Positions 45,200 through 53,433 of a DNA stretch of 64,000 nucleotides are shown here, in pieces; within the stretch, counting starts at the first letter, position 1, and each line of letters starts with the position of its first letter. The stretch is taken from positions 186,001 to 250,000 of the forward strand of contig DAINOJ010000001.1 of assembly GCA_036744005.1 (NCBI GenBank), read 5' to 3'. This DNA comes from CALCNS01 sp937897315. GTDB taxonomy: Bacteria; Bacillota; JAAYKD01. The translations under genes and the position numbers were made by a program. Under the pieces are notes generated by a model. That model searched no databases and had not been told where the DNA came from. It saw only the letters and a list, made by a program, of their open reading frames with translations.

Positions 45200-46371
45200 A
45201 GGGAGTACGTCCAGGAAAAATCGTGCACCAGTTATGGGAAGAAGGCCAAACCGATCAAAATGTGAAAGACTTCTTACGCTCTAGGTATGAAGTAACGGAA
45301 GAGAAAGCAGAGCTTCTCCTTCGGGTTTGCCATGAGGAAAGAAAGTGCTTCTACTCCCGGGTAGCTCCGGAACAGGACTGGGGAATGTATATTGGAGTTC
45401 CCTTTTGCCCCAGCCGTTGTGTGTATTGCTCCTTTCCCTCTCATTCCATGAAGCAAGTCGGACATCTACTGGAACCATTTTATCATCAACTTTTACTGGA
45501 AATGGAACAAACGATTCAGGATTTCCCGGAGTTGAAACAACTCGTCACCCTTTTGTACATTGGAGGAGGAACACCTTCCTGCTTACATTCTCAGCAAATA
45601 GAACAATTACTGGACCTGTTAAGGCAGAATTTTCCCCGCTTACAAGAGATTACTTTTGAAGGCGGCAGACCCGAAATGATGACAGAAGAACTGTTAGGGA
45701 CGTTGTTTACGCGAGTGGACCGCATCTGCATCAATCCACAGACGCTACAAGATACTACCTTGCGGCGTATAGGAAGATACCATACTGCAAAGGATGCCGT
45801 TTGGGCTATGGAAAATGCACGTAAAATTGGGTTTACATGGATCAACATGGACCTAATAGCGGGACTTCCGGGAGAGTCTGAGGAGGATTTTGTGGACTCC
45901 TTACAGAAAGTTATCTATCTTCAACCGGAGAATGTAACGGTGCATGCGTTAGCCATTAAACGGGCTTCCCCACTAAAACATGAAACTCAAATTCTTCATT
46001 CTTTAAGTCATGAAAGAGTGGAAGCCATGATTCGCCAATCTCATACCCTACTGTCGGAGTCAGGGTACCTTCCATATTACCTCTACCGCCAAAGAGATAT
46101 CATGGCAGGTGCAGAAAATATTGGATATACCAAACCAGGTTATGCCAGCCGTTATAATGCTTTAATGATAGCAGAACGAATGAATATACTTGGTTTTGGT
46201 GTTGGGGCAGCTACAAAACTACTTGTACAAAAGCAAGAGAACCTGGACATTCGCCGAATAGCCAATCCAAAAGACTTATTCGTTTATTTAGAGAGAGGAC
46301 CCAAAGAGAATGCAGAAATGAAATATGCAACACTCAGCAGAATATTAAGAGGTGAAAGTGATGATCATTAA
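45145..46371 (+). CDS. hemZ: Radical SAM coproporphyrinogen dehydrogenase-like HemZ (short N-terminus)
   Basis: Radical SAM enzyme, 408 aa, with the cluster motif CPSRCVYCSF near residue 95, GGGTPS near 145 and FEGGRPEMM near 170. It matches HemZ, the Bacillota homologue of oxygen-independent coproporphyrinogen oxidase; activity of HemZ proteins in heme synthesis is not proven for all. HemZ proteins are usually close to 490-500 aa, and here the frame starts just before the conserved PWGLLKGVRPGKI segment, so the N-terminal domain of about 100 residues is missing. The preceding gene occupies that space. The ATG is preceded by AAAGGA. Confidence 0.86.
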   Translation: MDTKSKDLPAPERPWGLLKGVRPGKIVHQLWEEGQTDQNVKDFLRSRYEVTEEKAELLLRVCHEERKCFYSRVAPEQDWGMYIGVPFCPSRCVYCSFPSHSMKQVGHLLEPFYHQLLLEMEQTIQDFPELKQLVTLLYIGGGTPSCLHSQQIEQLLDLLRQNFPRLQEITFEGGRPEMMTEELLGTLFTRVDRICINPQTLQDTTLRRIGRYHTAKDAVWAMENARKIGFTWINMDLIAGLPGESEEDFVDSLQKVIYLQPENVTVHALAIKRASPLKHETQILHSLSHERVEAMIRQSHTLLSESGYLPYYLYRQRDIMAGAENIGYTKPGYASRYNALMIAERMNILGFGVGAATKLLVQKQENLDIRRIANPKDLFVYLERGPKENAEMKYATLSRILRGESDDH

Positions 46372-47641
46372 TGGACCCAGAGGAACTGTGGATATTATGC
46401 CAGAAGAAAGCCGAATTTGGCGTTATGTGGAATCGGTTTTTGCAGAAACCTGCGATGCTTTCGGGTATGGTGAATTACGATTACCCATATTCGAACATAG
46501 TGAACTCTATTTGCGTGGTGTAGGTGAAACGACCGATATCGTACAAAAAGAGATGTACACCTTTTCAGATCGTGGGCAGCGCTCCATTACTCTTCGACCG
46601 GAAGGAACAGCAGGAGTAGTTCGCTCATTTCTAGAGCATAAAATGCAAAATCAACCGTTACCCATCAAACTATATTATAATGGTCCTATGTTCCGATATG
46701 AACGACCGGAAGCAGGTCGGTTTCGCCAGTTCAGTCAAATTGGCTTTGAGGCCATAGGAAGTCATGACGCTTCTATGGATGCAGAAATTATCGGATTGAC
46801 CATGGAATTTTACAGGCGGTTGGGCATTCCCCAAGCTGAACTGAAAATCAACAGTGTCGGTTGCCCCAAATGCCGACCTGTTCATCGACAAGCCCTTATC
46901 GAGTATCTACAACCACATCGAGAAGAGCTTTGTGATGATTGTAAAGGTCGTATGGAGAAAAATCCACTACGAATGTTTGACTGTAAAAACCCTCACTGTC
47001 AAGTGATTTTGACGGGAGCACCTCGGATCTCTGAATACTTATGTGATGATTGTCAAGAGCACTTTCATCAACTACAAGGATACCTACAGCAGTATCATTT
47101 GCAGTATGTCATTGAACCCGAATTGGTTCGTGGCTTAGACTATTATACTCGCACCGTTTTTGAAGTCTATTATCCCGACAAAGCGGTGTTAGCCTCTGCG
47201 ATCGGTGCTGGAGGTCGATACAATGGTTTGGTCGCCGAGTTGGGGGGTAACGATTTACCCGGTGTGGGAGTCGCCATGGGGGTCGATCGTGCAGTGATGG
47301 TGTTAAAGAGTACTCAACAAAAAGAAATCATTTCTCCACGAATGCAGCTTTTTGTCGCTGCCATGGGAAAAGAGGCACAACTAGCAGCGACTGAAATCAT
47401 CGCTACCTTACGCCGAGACGGGATTTACTGTGATCAGGATTATTTAGGTCGTAGCTTGAAATCGCAGATGAAAGCAGCAGATAAAGCTGGGGCTCGATTC
47501 ACCGTCATTATTGGTGAAGAGGAGTTGGCCAAACAAAGTTATTTGGTGCGGGATATGGACCAGAAAACGCAGTGGGAGCTTCCTCGTGAGGACCTTCTCC
47601 AGCTGATTCGCGATGCCCAATCGACGGCAAAAAGAAAATAA
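46361..47641 (+). CDS. hisS: Histidyl-tRNA synthetase
   Basis: Class II synthetase charging tRNA-His. 426 aa with the start GPRGTVDIMPEES, motif 2 LRPEGTAGVVRS, and the His-specific motifs GLDYYTRTVFEV and GAGGRYNGLV, then the anticodon-binding domain. GTG 46352 is in frame, but ATG 46361 has AGAGGTG at good spacing. It overlaps hemZ by 11 bases. In Bacillus hisS is followed by aspS; here a 6S RNA gene follows instead. Confidence 0.96.
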   Translation: MIINGPRGTVDIMPEESRIWRYVESVFAETCDAFGYGELRLPIFEHSELYLRGVGETTDIVQKEMYTFSDRGQRSITLRPEGTAGVVRSFLEHKMQNQPLPIKLYYNGPMFRYERPEAGRFRQFSQIGFEAIGSHDASMDAEIIGLTMEFYRRLGIPQAELKINSVGCPKCRPVHRQALIEYLQPHREELCDDCKGRMEKNPLRMFDCKNPHCQVILTGAPRISEYLCDDCQEHFHQLQGYLQQYHLQYVIEPELVRGLDYYTRTVFEVYYPDKAVLASAIGAGGRYNGLVAELGGNDLPGVGVAMGVDRAVMVLKSTQQKEIISPRMQLFVAAMGKEAQLAATEIIATLRRDGIYCDQDYLGRSLKSQMKAADKAGARFTVIIGEEELAKQSYLVRDMDQKTQWELPREDLLQLIRDAQSTAKRK

Positions 47642-47642
47642 C

Positions 47643-47671
47643 TTGATTCGCGCTAAGGGCTATGATACAAT
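47643..47671 (+). promoter_or_regulatory. Promoter of the 6S RNA gene
   Basis: TTGATT (47643-47648) and TACAAT (47666-47671) are 17 bases apart, starting two bases after the hisS stop. The predicted start site is near 47678. Confidence 0.78.
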
Positions 47672-47677
47672 AAAGAT

Positions 47678-47877
47678 AGCCCTGCGATGTGCGCGAAGGA
47701 TGGTTAGTTTTGAGCCAACATCAAAACATTTGGAGTCTTATATTTGTATGGTGCCCTATACTCTCTTGTGAGTATTCAGCCATGCGTGCGGACACCGCCC
47801 TGCAGTTTGCGCAGGTTCAAAAGCATCATTTGGAACGGCATTGTGGGGATCAGAAACGGCCGCAAGGCCGTTTTTTT
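47678..47877 (+). ncRNA. ssrS: 6S RNA
   Basis: About 200 bases between hisS and the threonine aldolase gene form a 6S-like rod. The ends pair (CCCTGCGATGT near 47680-47690 with the GCATTGTGGGG region near 47838-47848, several G-U), then TTTTGA with TCAAAA further in. A large open central bubble has a small CCTGC/GCAGG hairpin on its 3' side, and an apical ATACTC/GAGTAT hairpin caps it. It has its own promoter and a strong terminator and no coding character. In Bacillus a 6S RNA gene (bsrA) also lies next to the aspS-hisS region. 6S RNA mimics an open promoter and holds sigma-70 polymerase in slow growth. Confidence 0.78.
47856..47877 (+). terminator. Terminator of 6S RNA
   Basis: ACGGCC-GCAA-GGCCGT, a very stable GNRA-loop hairpin, is followed by seven T. 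Confidence 0.92.
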
Positions 47878-47959
47878 GTGTACAGAAAGGTTTTACGGAA
47901 GGAATCAATTCTCCTCGGAGAGAAAAGAATAGGGAAGTTATTAGGAGAGGGATGGAGAT

Positions 47960-48994
47960 ATGAAACAATTGGATTTTCGCAGTGATACCTTAACCAAACC
48001 CACTTTACCGATGCGAGGAGTCATGGCAGCCGCCGAAGTTGGGGATGATGTGTATGGAGAAGACCCAACCATAAACCGATTGGAAGAGAAAATTGCTGAG
48101 ATGACCGGATTTGAAGCCGGCTTGTTTTTAAGTAGTGGTACGCAAGGAAACTTAGTTGCGTTACTGACTCATTGTCACTCGGGGGACGAAGTGATTCTCG
48201 AAGAAGACAGTCACATTTTCGTGAATGAAGTGGGTGGTATGGCCGCCTTGGGGGGATTACAAGCGAGAACATTACGCGGACCTCGTCAAGCTCAAGGCGC
48301 GCTGGATCCTGCTTCCGTATTGGCTGCGATTCGAGCCGAAAATGTACATTACCCGAATTCAACGTTGGTTTGCTTAGAGAATACTCACAACAAAGGTGGA
48401 GGAGCCGCTTCCACACCGGCACAAATGCAAGCTGTGGTGGAGGTCGCTCACGCACATGGTATGAAAGTTCATTTGGACGGTGCCCGAGCATTCAATGCTG
48501 CTGTAGCTCAAGGATTGTCCATAGCGGAGTTATTACGCGGCTTAGATTCAGCACAGTTATGCCTCTCAAAAGGCTTAGGTGCCCCTGTGGGCTCTTTGTT
48601 GGTAGGTAGTAAGGTCACGATTAAGCGAGCCAGAAAATGGCGTAAAATGGTCGGTGGTGGCGTGCGTCAAGCCGGTATTTTGGCTGCAGCCGGATTATAT
48701 GCTTTAGAACATCATGTGGAGCGTTTGCATGAAGATCATGAGAACGCACAAATATTGGCAGAAGCCTTGGATCAAGTCCAAGGATTAAAGGTGCTACGCC
48801 CGGACATCATGACCAATATTCTCTGTGTTGATACCACAGATTCAGGAAAAAGTGGTGTTGAATGGGTGAAAATCATGGCTGATCAGGGTATTAAAATTGG
48901 AGCTAATGGACCGTTCAGTATCCGATTTGTCACTCATTTAGATGTCAACCGAAACGATATCATGGAAGCCATTGTCCGATTGCGACAAATATAA
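47960..48994 (+). CDS. ltaE: Low-specificity L-threonine aldolase
   Basis: PLP enzyme splitting threonine or allo-threonine to glycine and acetaldehyde. 344 aa. The start (FRSDTLTKPTLPMR), GDDVYGEDPTI, SGTQGNLVAL, HLDGARAFNAA and the PLP lysine in CLSKGLGAPVGS (near residue 203) are diagnostic. SD GGAGAGGG. It is the first gene after the 6S RNA terminator and is followed 12 bp later by two amidohydrolase genes, suggesting an amino-acid catabolic unit. Confidence 0.93.
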   Translation: MKQLDFRSDTLTKPTLPMRGVMAAAEVGDDVYGEDPTINRLEEKIAEMTGFEAGLFLSSGTQGNLVALLTHCHSGDEVILEEDSHIFVNEVGGMAALGGLQARTLRGPRQAQGALDPASVLAAIRAENVHYPNSTLVCLENTHNKGGGAASTPAQMQAVVEVAHAHGMKVHLDGARAFNAAVAQGLSIAELLRGLDSAQLCLSKGLGAPVGSLLVGSKVTIKRARKWRKMVGGGVRQAGILAAAGLYALEHHVERLHEDHENAQILAEALDQVQGLKVLRPDIMTNILCVDTTDSGKSGVEWVKIMADQGIKIGANGPFSIRFVTHLDVNRNDIMEAIVRLRQI

Positions 48995-49006
48995 GGAGGT
49001 AATCAC

Positions 49007-50161
49007 ATGAAACTTGCTTTCATTAACGGAGACTTATGGACTGTGTCCCATGGTATCATACAAGAAGGAATCATTATTTTGGAAGACGGAAAAATTTCTG
49101 CCATAGGACACCATCTTCCATTGCCGTCAGACGCTAAGGTGATTGATATTAAAGGAAAAATCGTCACTCCTGGACTCGTCGATGCTCATAGCCATGTTGG
49201 TGTGATGGAGGAATCCATTGGTTGGGCAGGTGATGATGTCAATGAATGCACCGATCCCAATACCGCACAAGTGAGAGCCCTAGATGGAATCAATCCGGGA
49301 GACAAAGGATTTGAAGATTGTTTGCGTGGCGGGGTGACTACTGTCCAAGTAGGGCCGGGATCCGGTAACGTGATTGGCGGAGAAATGTTAGTTCTTAAAA
49401 CCGCTGGAACCATTGTGGATCACATGGTGATCAAATCATTATCCGGGTTAAAAGCCGCCTTAGGAGAAAACCCCAAAAACGTGTATGGTGGTATGAAGAA
49501 AATGCCTTCCACCCGCATGGGAACCGCAGCTGTGTTACGGAATGCACTCTTGGAAGCCCAAACCTACGGGAAGAAAAAATCCGAAGGTAAAGAACAGGCT
49601 ATCGATATGAAAAAAGAAAATCTTTTAAAGGTGTTACATCGTGAAATTCCACTTCGAGTACATGCTCATCGCGCGGATGATATTGCAACTGCCATTCGCA
49701 TAGCGGATGAATTTCAAATTGAGATGACCTTGGAACATTGCACTGAGGGAGATAAAATTGCGGAGTTCATTGCGGAGAAAAAGATTTATGCTGCAGTCGG
49801 GCCAACTTTGAGCTCAAAGTCTAAGGTAGAACTCAAAGATATGGGATATCATACCCCGGTGCTTCTGCACAAAGCCGGTGTTCCATTCGCCATTATTACC
49901 GATCATCCCATTATTCCAGAAACATATTTGCATATCGCTGCTGGGTTAGCGGTTCGAGAAGGATTACCGGAAGACACCGCATTAAAAGCATTGACGGAAA
50001 TACCAGCAAAAATGTTAGGATTATTCGACCGAATCGGCTCTCTAGAAGTGGGTAAAGATGCAGATTTAGTTGTTTGGAGCGAAGATCCTTTTGAATTCAT
50101 GTCCAAGGTATGCTTTACTGTGATTAACGGAGAAATCGTTTGGCAAGGAGGGAAACAATAA
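49007..50161 (+). CDS. Amidohydrolase family protein, copy 1
   Basis: A 384-aa metal-dependent hydrolase of the imidazolonepropionase-like amidohydrolase group (COG1228). The metal site is complete: VDAHSHVG (HxH), VHAHRADD, LEHCTEG and the catalytic Asp in ITDHP, followed by the terminal metal-barrel strand SLEVGKDADLVVW. The substrate is unknown. It is adjacent to a close paralogue (next gene), overlapping it by one base (TAATG). SD AAGGAGG. Confidence 0.88.
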   Translation: MKLAFINGDLWTVSHGIIQEGIIILEDGKISAIGHHLPLPSDAKVIDIKGKIVTPGLVDAHSHVGVMEESIGWAGDDVNECTDPNTAQVRALDGINPGDKGFEDCLRGGVTTVQVGPGSGNVIGGEMLVLKTAGTIVDHMVIKSLSGLKAALGENPKNVYGGMKKMPSTRMGTAAVLRNALLEAQTYGKKKSEGKEQAIDMKKENLLKVLHREIPLRVHAHRADDIATAIRIADEFQIEMTLEHCTEGDKIAEFIAEKKIYAAVGPTLSSKSKVELKDMGYHTPVLLHKAGVPFAIITDHPIIPETYLHIAAGLAVREGLPEDTALKALTEIPAKMLGLFDRIGSLEVGKDADLVVWSEDPFEFMSKVCFTVINGEIVWQGGKQ

Positions 50162-51303
50162 TGCTGGCTTTTATTCATGCAACAATCTATCCGATTAGCA
50201 GTGCGAAAATCGAGAATGCTACTTTATTGGTCCAAGATGGCAAAATCCTGCAAATCGGTCAGCAAATTTCAATTCCTGCCGATGCCGAAGTCGTGGATTG
50301 TCAAGGACAAGTGCTTCTTCCGGGCTGGGTAGATGCTCATACTCATGTTGGCTTATGGGGTGAAGCGGAAGGTCGTGCTAGTTATGATGGCAACGAAAGT
50401 TCAGGACCGATTACTGCTCAAGTCCGTGGCTTAGATGCGGTCAATCCCGCTCATCACAGTTTTGCCGATGCCCGTAGCATCGGTACCACAACCGTACAAA
50501 CCGGACCGGGATCCGGAAATATACTGGGTGGAGAATTACTAACGATTAAAACAGCCGGTACGATTATTGATCACATGGTATTAAGAGCTCCAAGTGGATT
50601 AAAATCTGCCTTGGGAGAAAACCCGAAACGCTTTCATGGTGAAATGATGAAGCGTATGCCATCTACTCGCATGGGATCCGCTGCCATGTTAAGAGAATGG
50701 CTGATCAAGGGTCAGGAATACCGTAAGAAAATGGAACAAGGTAAGGCGGACCCCGATTTAGGCCTGTTGAATGTGGTGAAAGTGTTAAATAAGGAGATTC
50801 CTTTGAGGGTACATGCTCATCGAGCAGACGATATTGTCACAGCAATCCGCATTTCAAAGGAATTTGACCTATGCATCTCTTTAGAACATTGCACAGAGGG
50901 GCATCTGATTGCCGATTACTTGGCAGAAGCAGGGTTCCCGGCTTGTGTGGGTCCTACTCTTGGTCATCGATCCAAAGTGGAGACACAAAACCTAAGTTTT
51001 GATACTCCTTTCGCTTTGTATAAGGCAGGAGTCAAGTTTGCCCTCATCACCGATCATCCTTTTGTTCCGATTCCGTTTTACAATATTGTAGGTGCACTGG
51101 CAACTGCCCACGGTCTGCCCGAAGAAGCGGCTCTCAGAGCCATGACGTTATCACCTGCTGAGATTCTTGGTGTGGATCATCGTGTTGGTTCTCTAGAGGT
51201 CGGAAAAGATGCCGATTTTGTTATATGGTCGGGTCATCCATTTAAGACACGTTCGCGGGTGCTAAGAACCTATATCAATGGCCAAGTGGTTTATCAAGGA
51301 TAG
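50161..51303 (+). CDS. Amidohydrolase family protein, copy 2
   Basis: A 380-aa paralogue of the preceding gene with the same order of motifs: VDAHTHVG, the shared GPGSGN and KTAGTIIDHM region, VHAHRADD, LEHCTEG, ITDHP and SLEVGKDADFVIW. An in-frame ATG at 50140 lies over the SD, so ATG 50161 (after AAGGAGGG) is the start. The substrate regions differ around residues 60-80 (GEAEGRASYDGNESSG versus the copy 1 sequence), so the copies may have split substrates or form a hetero-oligomer. Confidence 0.88.
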   Translation: MLAFIHATIYPISSAKIENATLLVQDGKILQIGQQISIPADAEVVDCQGQVLLPGWVDAHTHVGLWGEAEGRASYDGNESSGPITAQVRGLDAVNPAHHSFADARSIGTTTVQTGPGSGNILGGELLTIKTAGTIIDHMVLRAPSGLKSALGENPKRFHGEMMKRMPSTRMGSAAMLREWLIKGQEYRKKMEQGKADPDLGLLNVVKVLNKEIPLRVHAHRADDIVTAIRISKEFDLCISLEHCTEGHLIADYLAEAGFPACVGPTLGHRSKVETQNLSFDTPFALYKAGVKFALITDHPFVPIPFYNIVGALATAHGLPEEAALRAMTLSPAEILGVDHRVGSLEVGKDADFVIWSGHPFKTRSRVLRTYINGQVVYQG

Positions 51304-51308
51304 AATGT

Positions 51309-51346
51309 CATTAGAAAACGCTCCCTAATGGGAGCGTTTTCTAATG
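51309..51346. terminator. Very strong hairpin terminator after the amidohydrolase genes
   Basis: A perfect 17-bp stem (CATTAGAAAACGCTCCC with its complement) closes a TAAT loop; the descending arm contains TTTT. It separates the amidohydrolase operon from ptb-buk. Confidence 0.85.
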
Positions 51347-51352
51347 AGTTCC

Positions 51353-51381
51353 TTGTCAATTTTCACAAAAAATGATATGAT
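51353..51381 (+). promoter_or_regulatory. Sigma-A type promoter for ptb-buk
   Basis: TTGTCA (51353-51358) lies 17 bases from TATGAT (51376-51381), 7 bp past the terminator and about 40 bases before ptb. The same -35/-10 pair occurs upstream of the STAS-like gene. Confidence 0.8.
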
Positions 51382-51421
51382 TCATTATATATATTTCTAG
51401 TCGAGTCAGGGAGGATATAAT

Positions 51422-52324
51422 ATGAGCTACACCGATTTTCGGCAATTGTTTGAAATCCTAAAAGCGAAAGCGAGAATCAAGACAGTGGCCGCGGTATGCC
51501 CGGAGGATTTGGCAACATTAGAAGCATTAATTCAGGCCCGTAGAGAACAATGGTGTAATAGCCTTCTCATTGGAGATCGGGAAAAGATAGTATCACTTTT
51601 GGAGAAACTCGGAGTTTCATCATGCGAGTTCTCCATGATTCATGCAGAACATGCGAATCAAGCAGCCGAACTAGCCGTGACTGCCGTTCGGGAAGGAAAA
51701 GCTGATTTCTTAATGAAAGGGAATCTCGATACCTCCGTTCTCCTCAAGGTCATTGTTCAGCCGGATTCCGGATTACACGACCAACCCCTAATGAGCCATC
51801 TGGCTTTTTTTCAAATACCGAATTATCATAAATTGATGGTTCTTACGGACAGTGGTATGGTATTATATCCAACATTGGACCAAAAGAAATGGATCCTGCA
51901 GAATGCCATCCATACGTTACAGAAGCTCCAGTATACGGAAATTCGAATCGGCATGTTAGCCGCCGTAGAGAAGGTTCATCCAAAAATGAAAGAGACTGTA
52001 GAAGCTGCAGCCATTGTAAATTGGGCAACGAAAGCCTTCCCCTCTTCTGTGATTGTGGAAGGTCCTATCTCTTACGATTTATGGATGAGTCCTGACATTG
52101 CCTCCAAGAAGCAATATCAAACGCAGGTATCGGGTAATGGGGATATCATGGTTGTCGACCAGATGGTGACCGGAAACATCCTAGGAAAAGCGTTGATACT
52201 CCATGCCGGAGCAAAGATGGCCGGTGTGGTTGTTGGTGCGAAAGTACCCATTGCTCTGAATTCCAGAGGGTCCAGTATGGAGGAAAAGCATCTTGCTCTC
52301 ATGTTGTCGGCATTATTGGCATAG
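51422..52324 (+). CDS. ptb: Phosphate butyryltransferase
   Basis: Ptb converts butyryl-CoA (or branched-chain acyl-CoA) and phosphate to the acyl phosphate. 300 aa with family segments VAAVCPEDLATLEAL at the start, ADFLMKGNLDTSVLLK near residue 100, and VEGPISYDLWMSPDIA near 205. SD GGGAGGA. It is followed by buk after 9 bp, the classic ptb-buk pair. In amino-acid fermenters the pair often serves isobutyrate, isovalerate or butyrate formation. Confidence 0.93.
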   Translation: MSYTDFRQLFEILKAKARIKTVAAVCPEDLATLEALIQARREQWCNSLLIGDREKIVSLLEKLGVSSCEFSMIHAEHANQAAELAVTAVREGKADFLMKGNLDTSVLLKVIVQPDSGLHDQPLMSHLAFFQIPNYHKLMVLTDSGMVLYPTLDQKKWILQNAIHTLQKLQYTEIRIGMLAAVEKVHPKMKETVEAAAIVNWATKAFPSSVIVEGPISYDLWMSPDIASKKQYQTQVSGNGDIMVVDQMVTGNILGKALILHAGAKMAGVVVGAKVPIALNSRGSSMEEKHLALMLSALLA

Positions 52325-52333
52325 GAGGTCACT

Positions 52334-53401
52334 ATGAACGACATTTTGGTGATAAATCCAGGCTCCACTGGTACCAAAGTAGCTATCTATGGAGATTCAC
52401 AAATCTTATACGAAAGAACCATAGAGCACGATTTGAGTGAACTTCATGCACATTCATCTCCACGTGAACAGGCGGACTATCGCAAGGAGACGGTTCTAAA
52501 CTGGCTCAATGAACTGGCGTATCCCTGGAAACATTTTCGTGCGATTGCAGCTCGAGGTGGGGTAATCGGGGAATTAGAAACAGGTGCTTACCAAGTGAAT
52601 CTTGATCTTGTGGAAGCATCTTTACATTCGACGACTCCTCATGCATCCAATTTTGCAGCAGTGATTGCCTATGATTTATCGATGTTATGGGGTATTCCTG
52701 CCTATATTTATGATGCTGTTTGCGGTATGGGAAAACCCGACCCTGTTTTTACGATTTCTGGCTTGAAGGAGATTCCCAGACCTTTTGTCACTCATGTTTT
52801 AAATAGCAGAGCTGTCGCTTATCATCATGCTGCCAAACAGGGTGAGAACATGATAGAGCAGAATTATATCGTAGTGCACATGGGTGGAGGAATCACGACC
52901 AATTTGATCCATCAAGGGAAGATATTGGATTTTGTTGGCGATGATGAGGGGACCTTTTCCCCGGAGAGAAGCGGCAGAGTACCTTGTCGGGGCTTGGTGC
53001 GATTGGCATATTCAGGTTGCTACCAGCAAAAAGAGCTACAAACATTGCTAAAAGGGAAAGGCGGTCTGGTCGATTACCTCGGCACAAACGATTTTAGGTT
53101 GGTAGAGCAGATGGCATATGAGCAGCAGAACCCAATGGCTTTGCAAGTCATACAAGCGATGGCTCTTCAAATTGCCAAAGATATTGGTGCGATGTCTACA
53201 GTGGTGTTAGGTCATGTTCATGCCATTTTATTAACCGGTGGATTAGCCAATTCTGATCGTCTCTGTTCCCTTATCCAAGAGAAAGTGGGCTTTCTGGCAG
53301 AAGTTCATCGGTATCCGGGAAGTTTGGAAACAGAAGCACTTGCGAAGGGAGTTCTTCGCGTGCTTCATGGAGATGAAATCGCTTATCAATACCATTCCTA
53401 A
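52334..53401 (+). CDS. buk: Butyrate kinase (branched-chain fatty acid kinase type)
   Basis: ASKHA-fold acetokinase-family enzyme making ATP from butyryl or branched acyl phosphate. 355 aa. Phosphate-1 loop region NPGSTGTKVAIY is at the start, VHMGGGITTNLI near residue 177 and GDDEGTFSPERSG near 200 carry the nucleotide and substrate sites, and VLLTGGLA closes the ATP site. SD AGGAGG. It could also serve propionyl phosphate from PduL, but no propionate kinase is seen in the propionate locus itself. Confidence 0.94.
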   Translation: MNDILVINPGSTGTKVAIYGDSQILYERTIEHDLSELHAHSSPREQADYRKETVLNWLNELAYPWKHFRAIAARGGVIGELETGAYQVNLDLVEASLHSTTPHASNFAAVIAYDLSMLWGIPAYIYDAVCGMGKPDPVFTISGLKEIPRPFVTHVLNSRAVAYHHAAKQGENMIEQNYIVVHMGGGITTNLIHQGKILDFVGDDEGTFSPERSGRVPCRGLVRLAYSGCYQQKELQTLLKGKGGLVDYLGTNDFRLVEQMAYEQQNPMALQVIQAMALQIAKDIGAMSTVVLGHVHAILLTGGLANSDRLCSLIQEKVGFLAEVHRYPGSLETEALAKGVLRVLHGDEIAYQYHS

Positions 53402-53433
53402 TCATAATAACCAATAGAACGGAGGGAAAGAAG

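Noticed and set aside
46330..46361. T-box leader for hisS
   Set aside because: hisS overlaps hemZ by 11 bases, so there is no leader in which a T-box could fit.
47689..47985. 98-codon plus-strand frame across the region after hisS
   Set aside because: It runs through the 6S RNA and its terminator into the threonine aldolase start, has no SD, and the protein looks like random sequence.
48021..48491. 156-codon minus-strand frame inside threonine aldolase
   Set aside because: It is antisense shadow of a conserved PLP enzyme.
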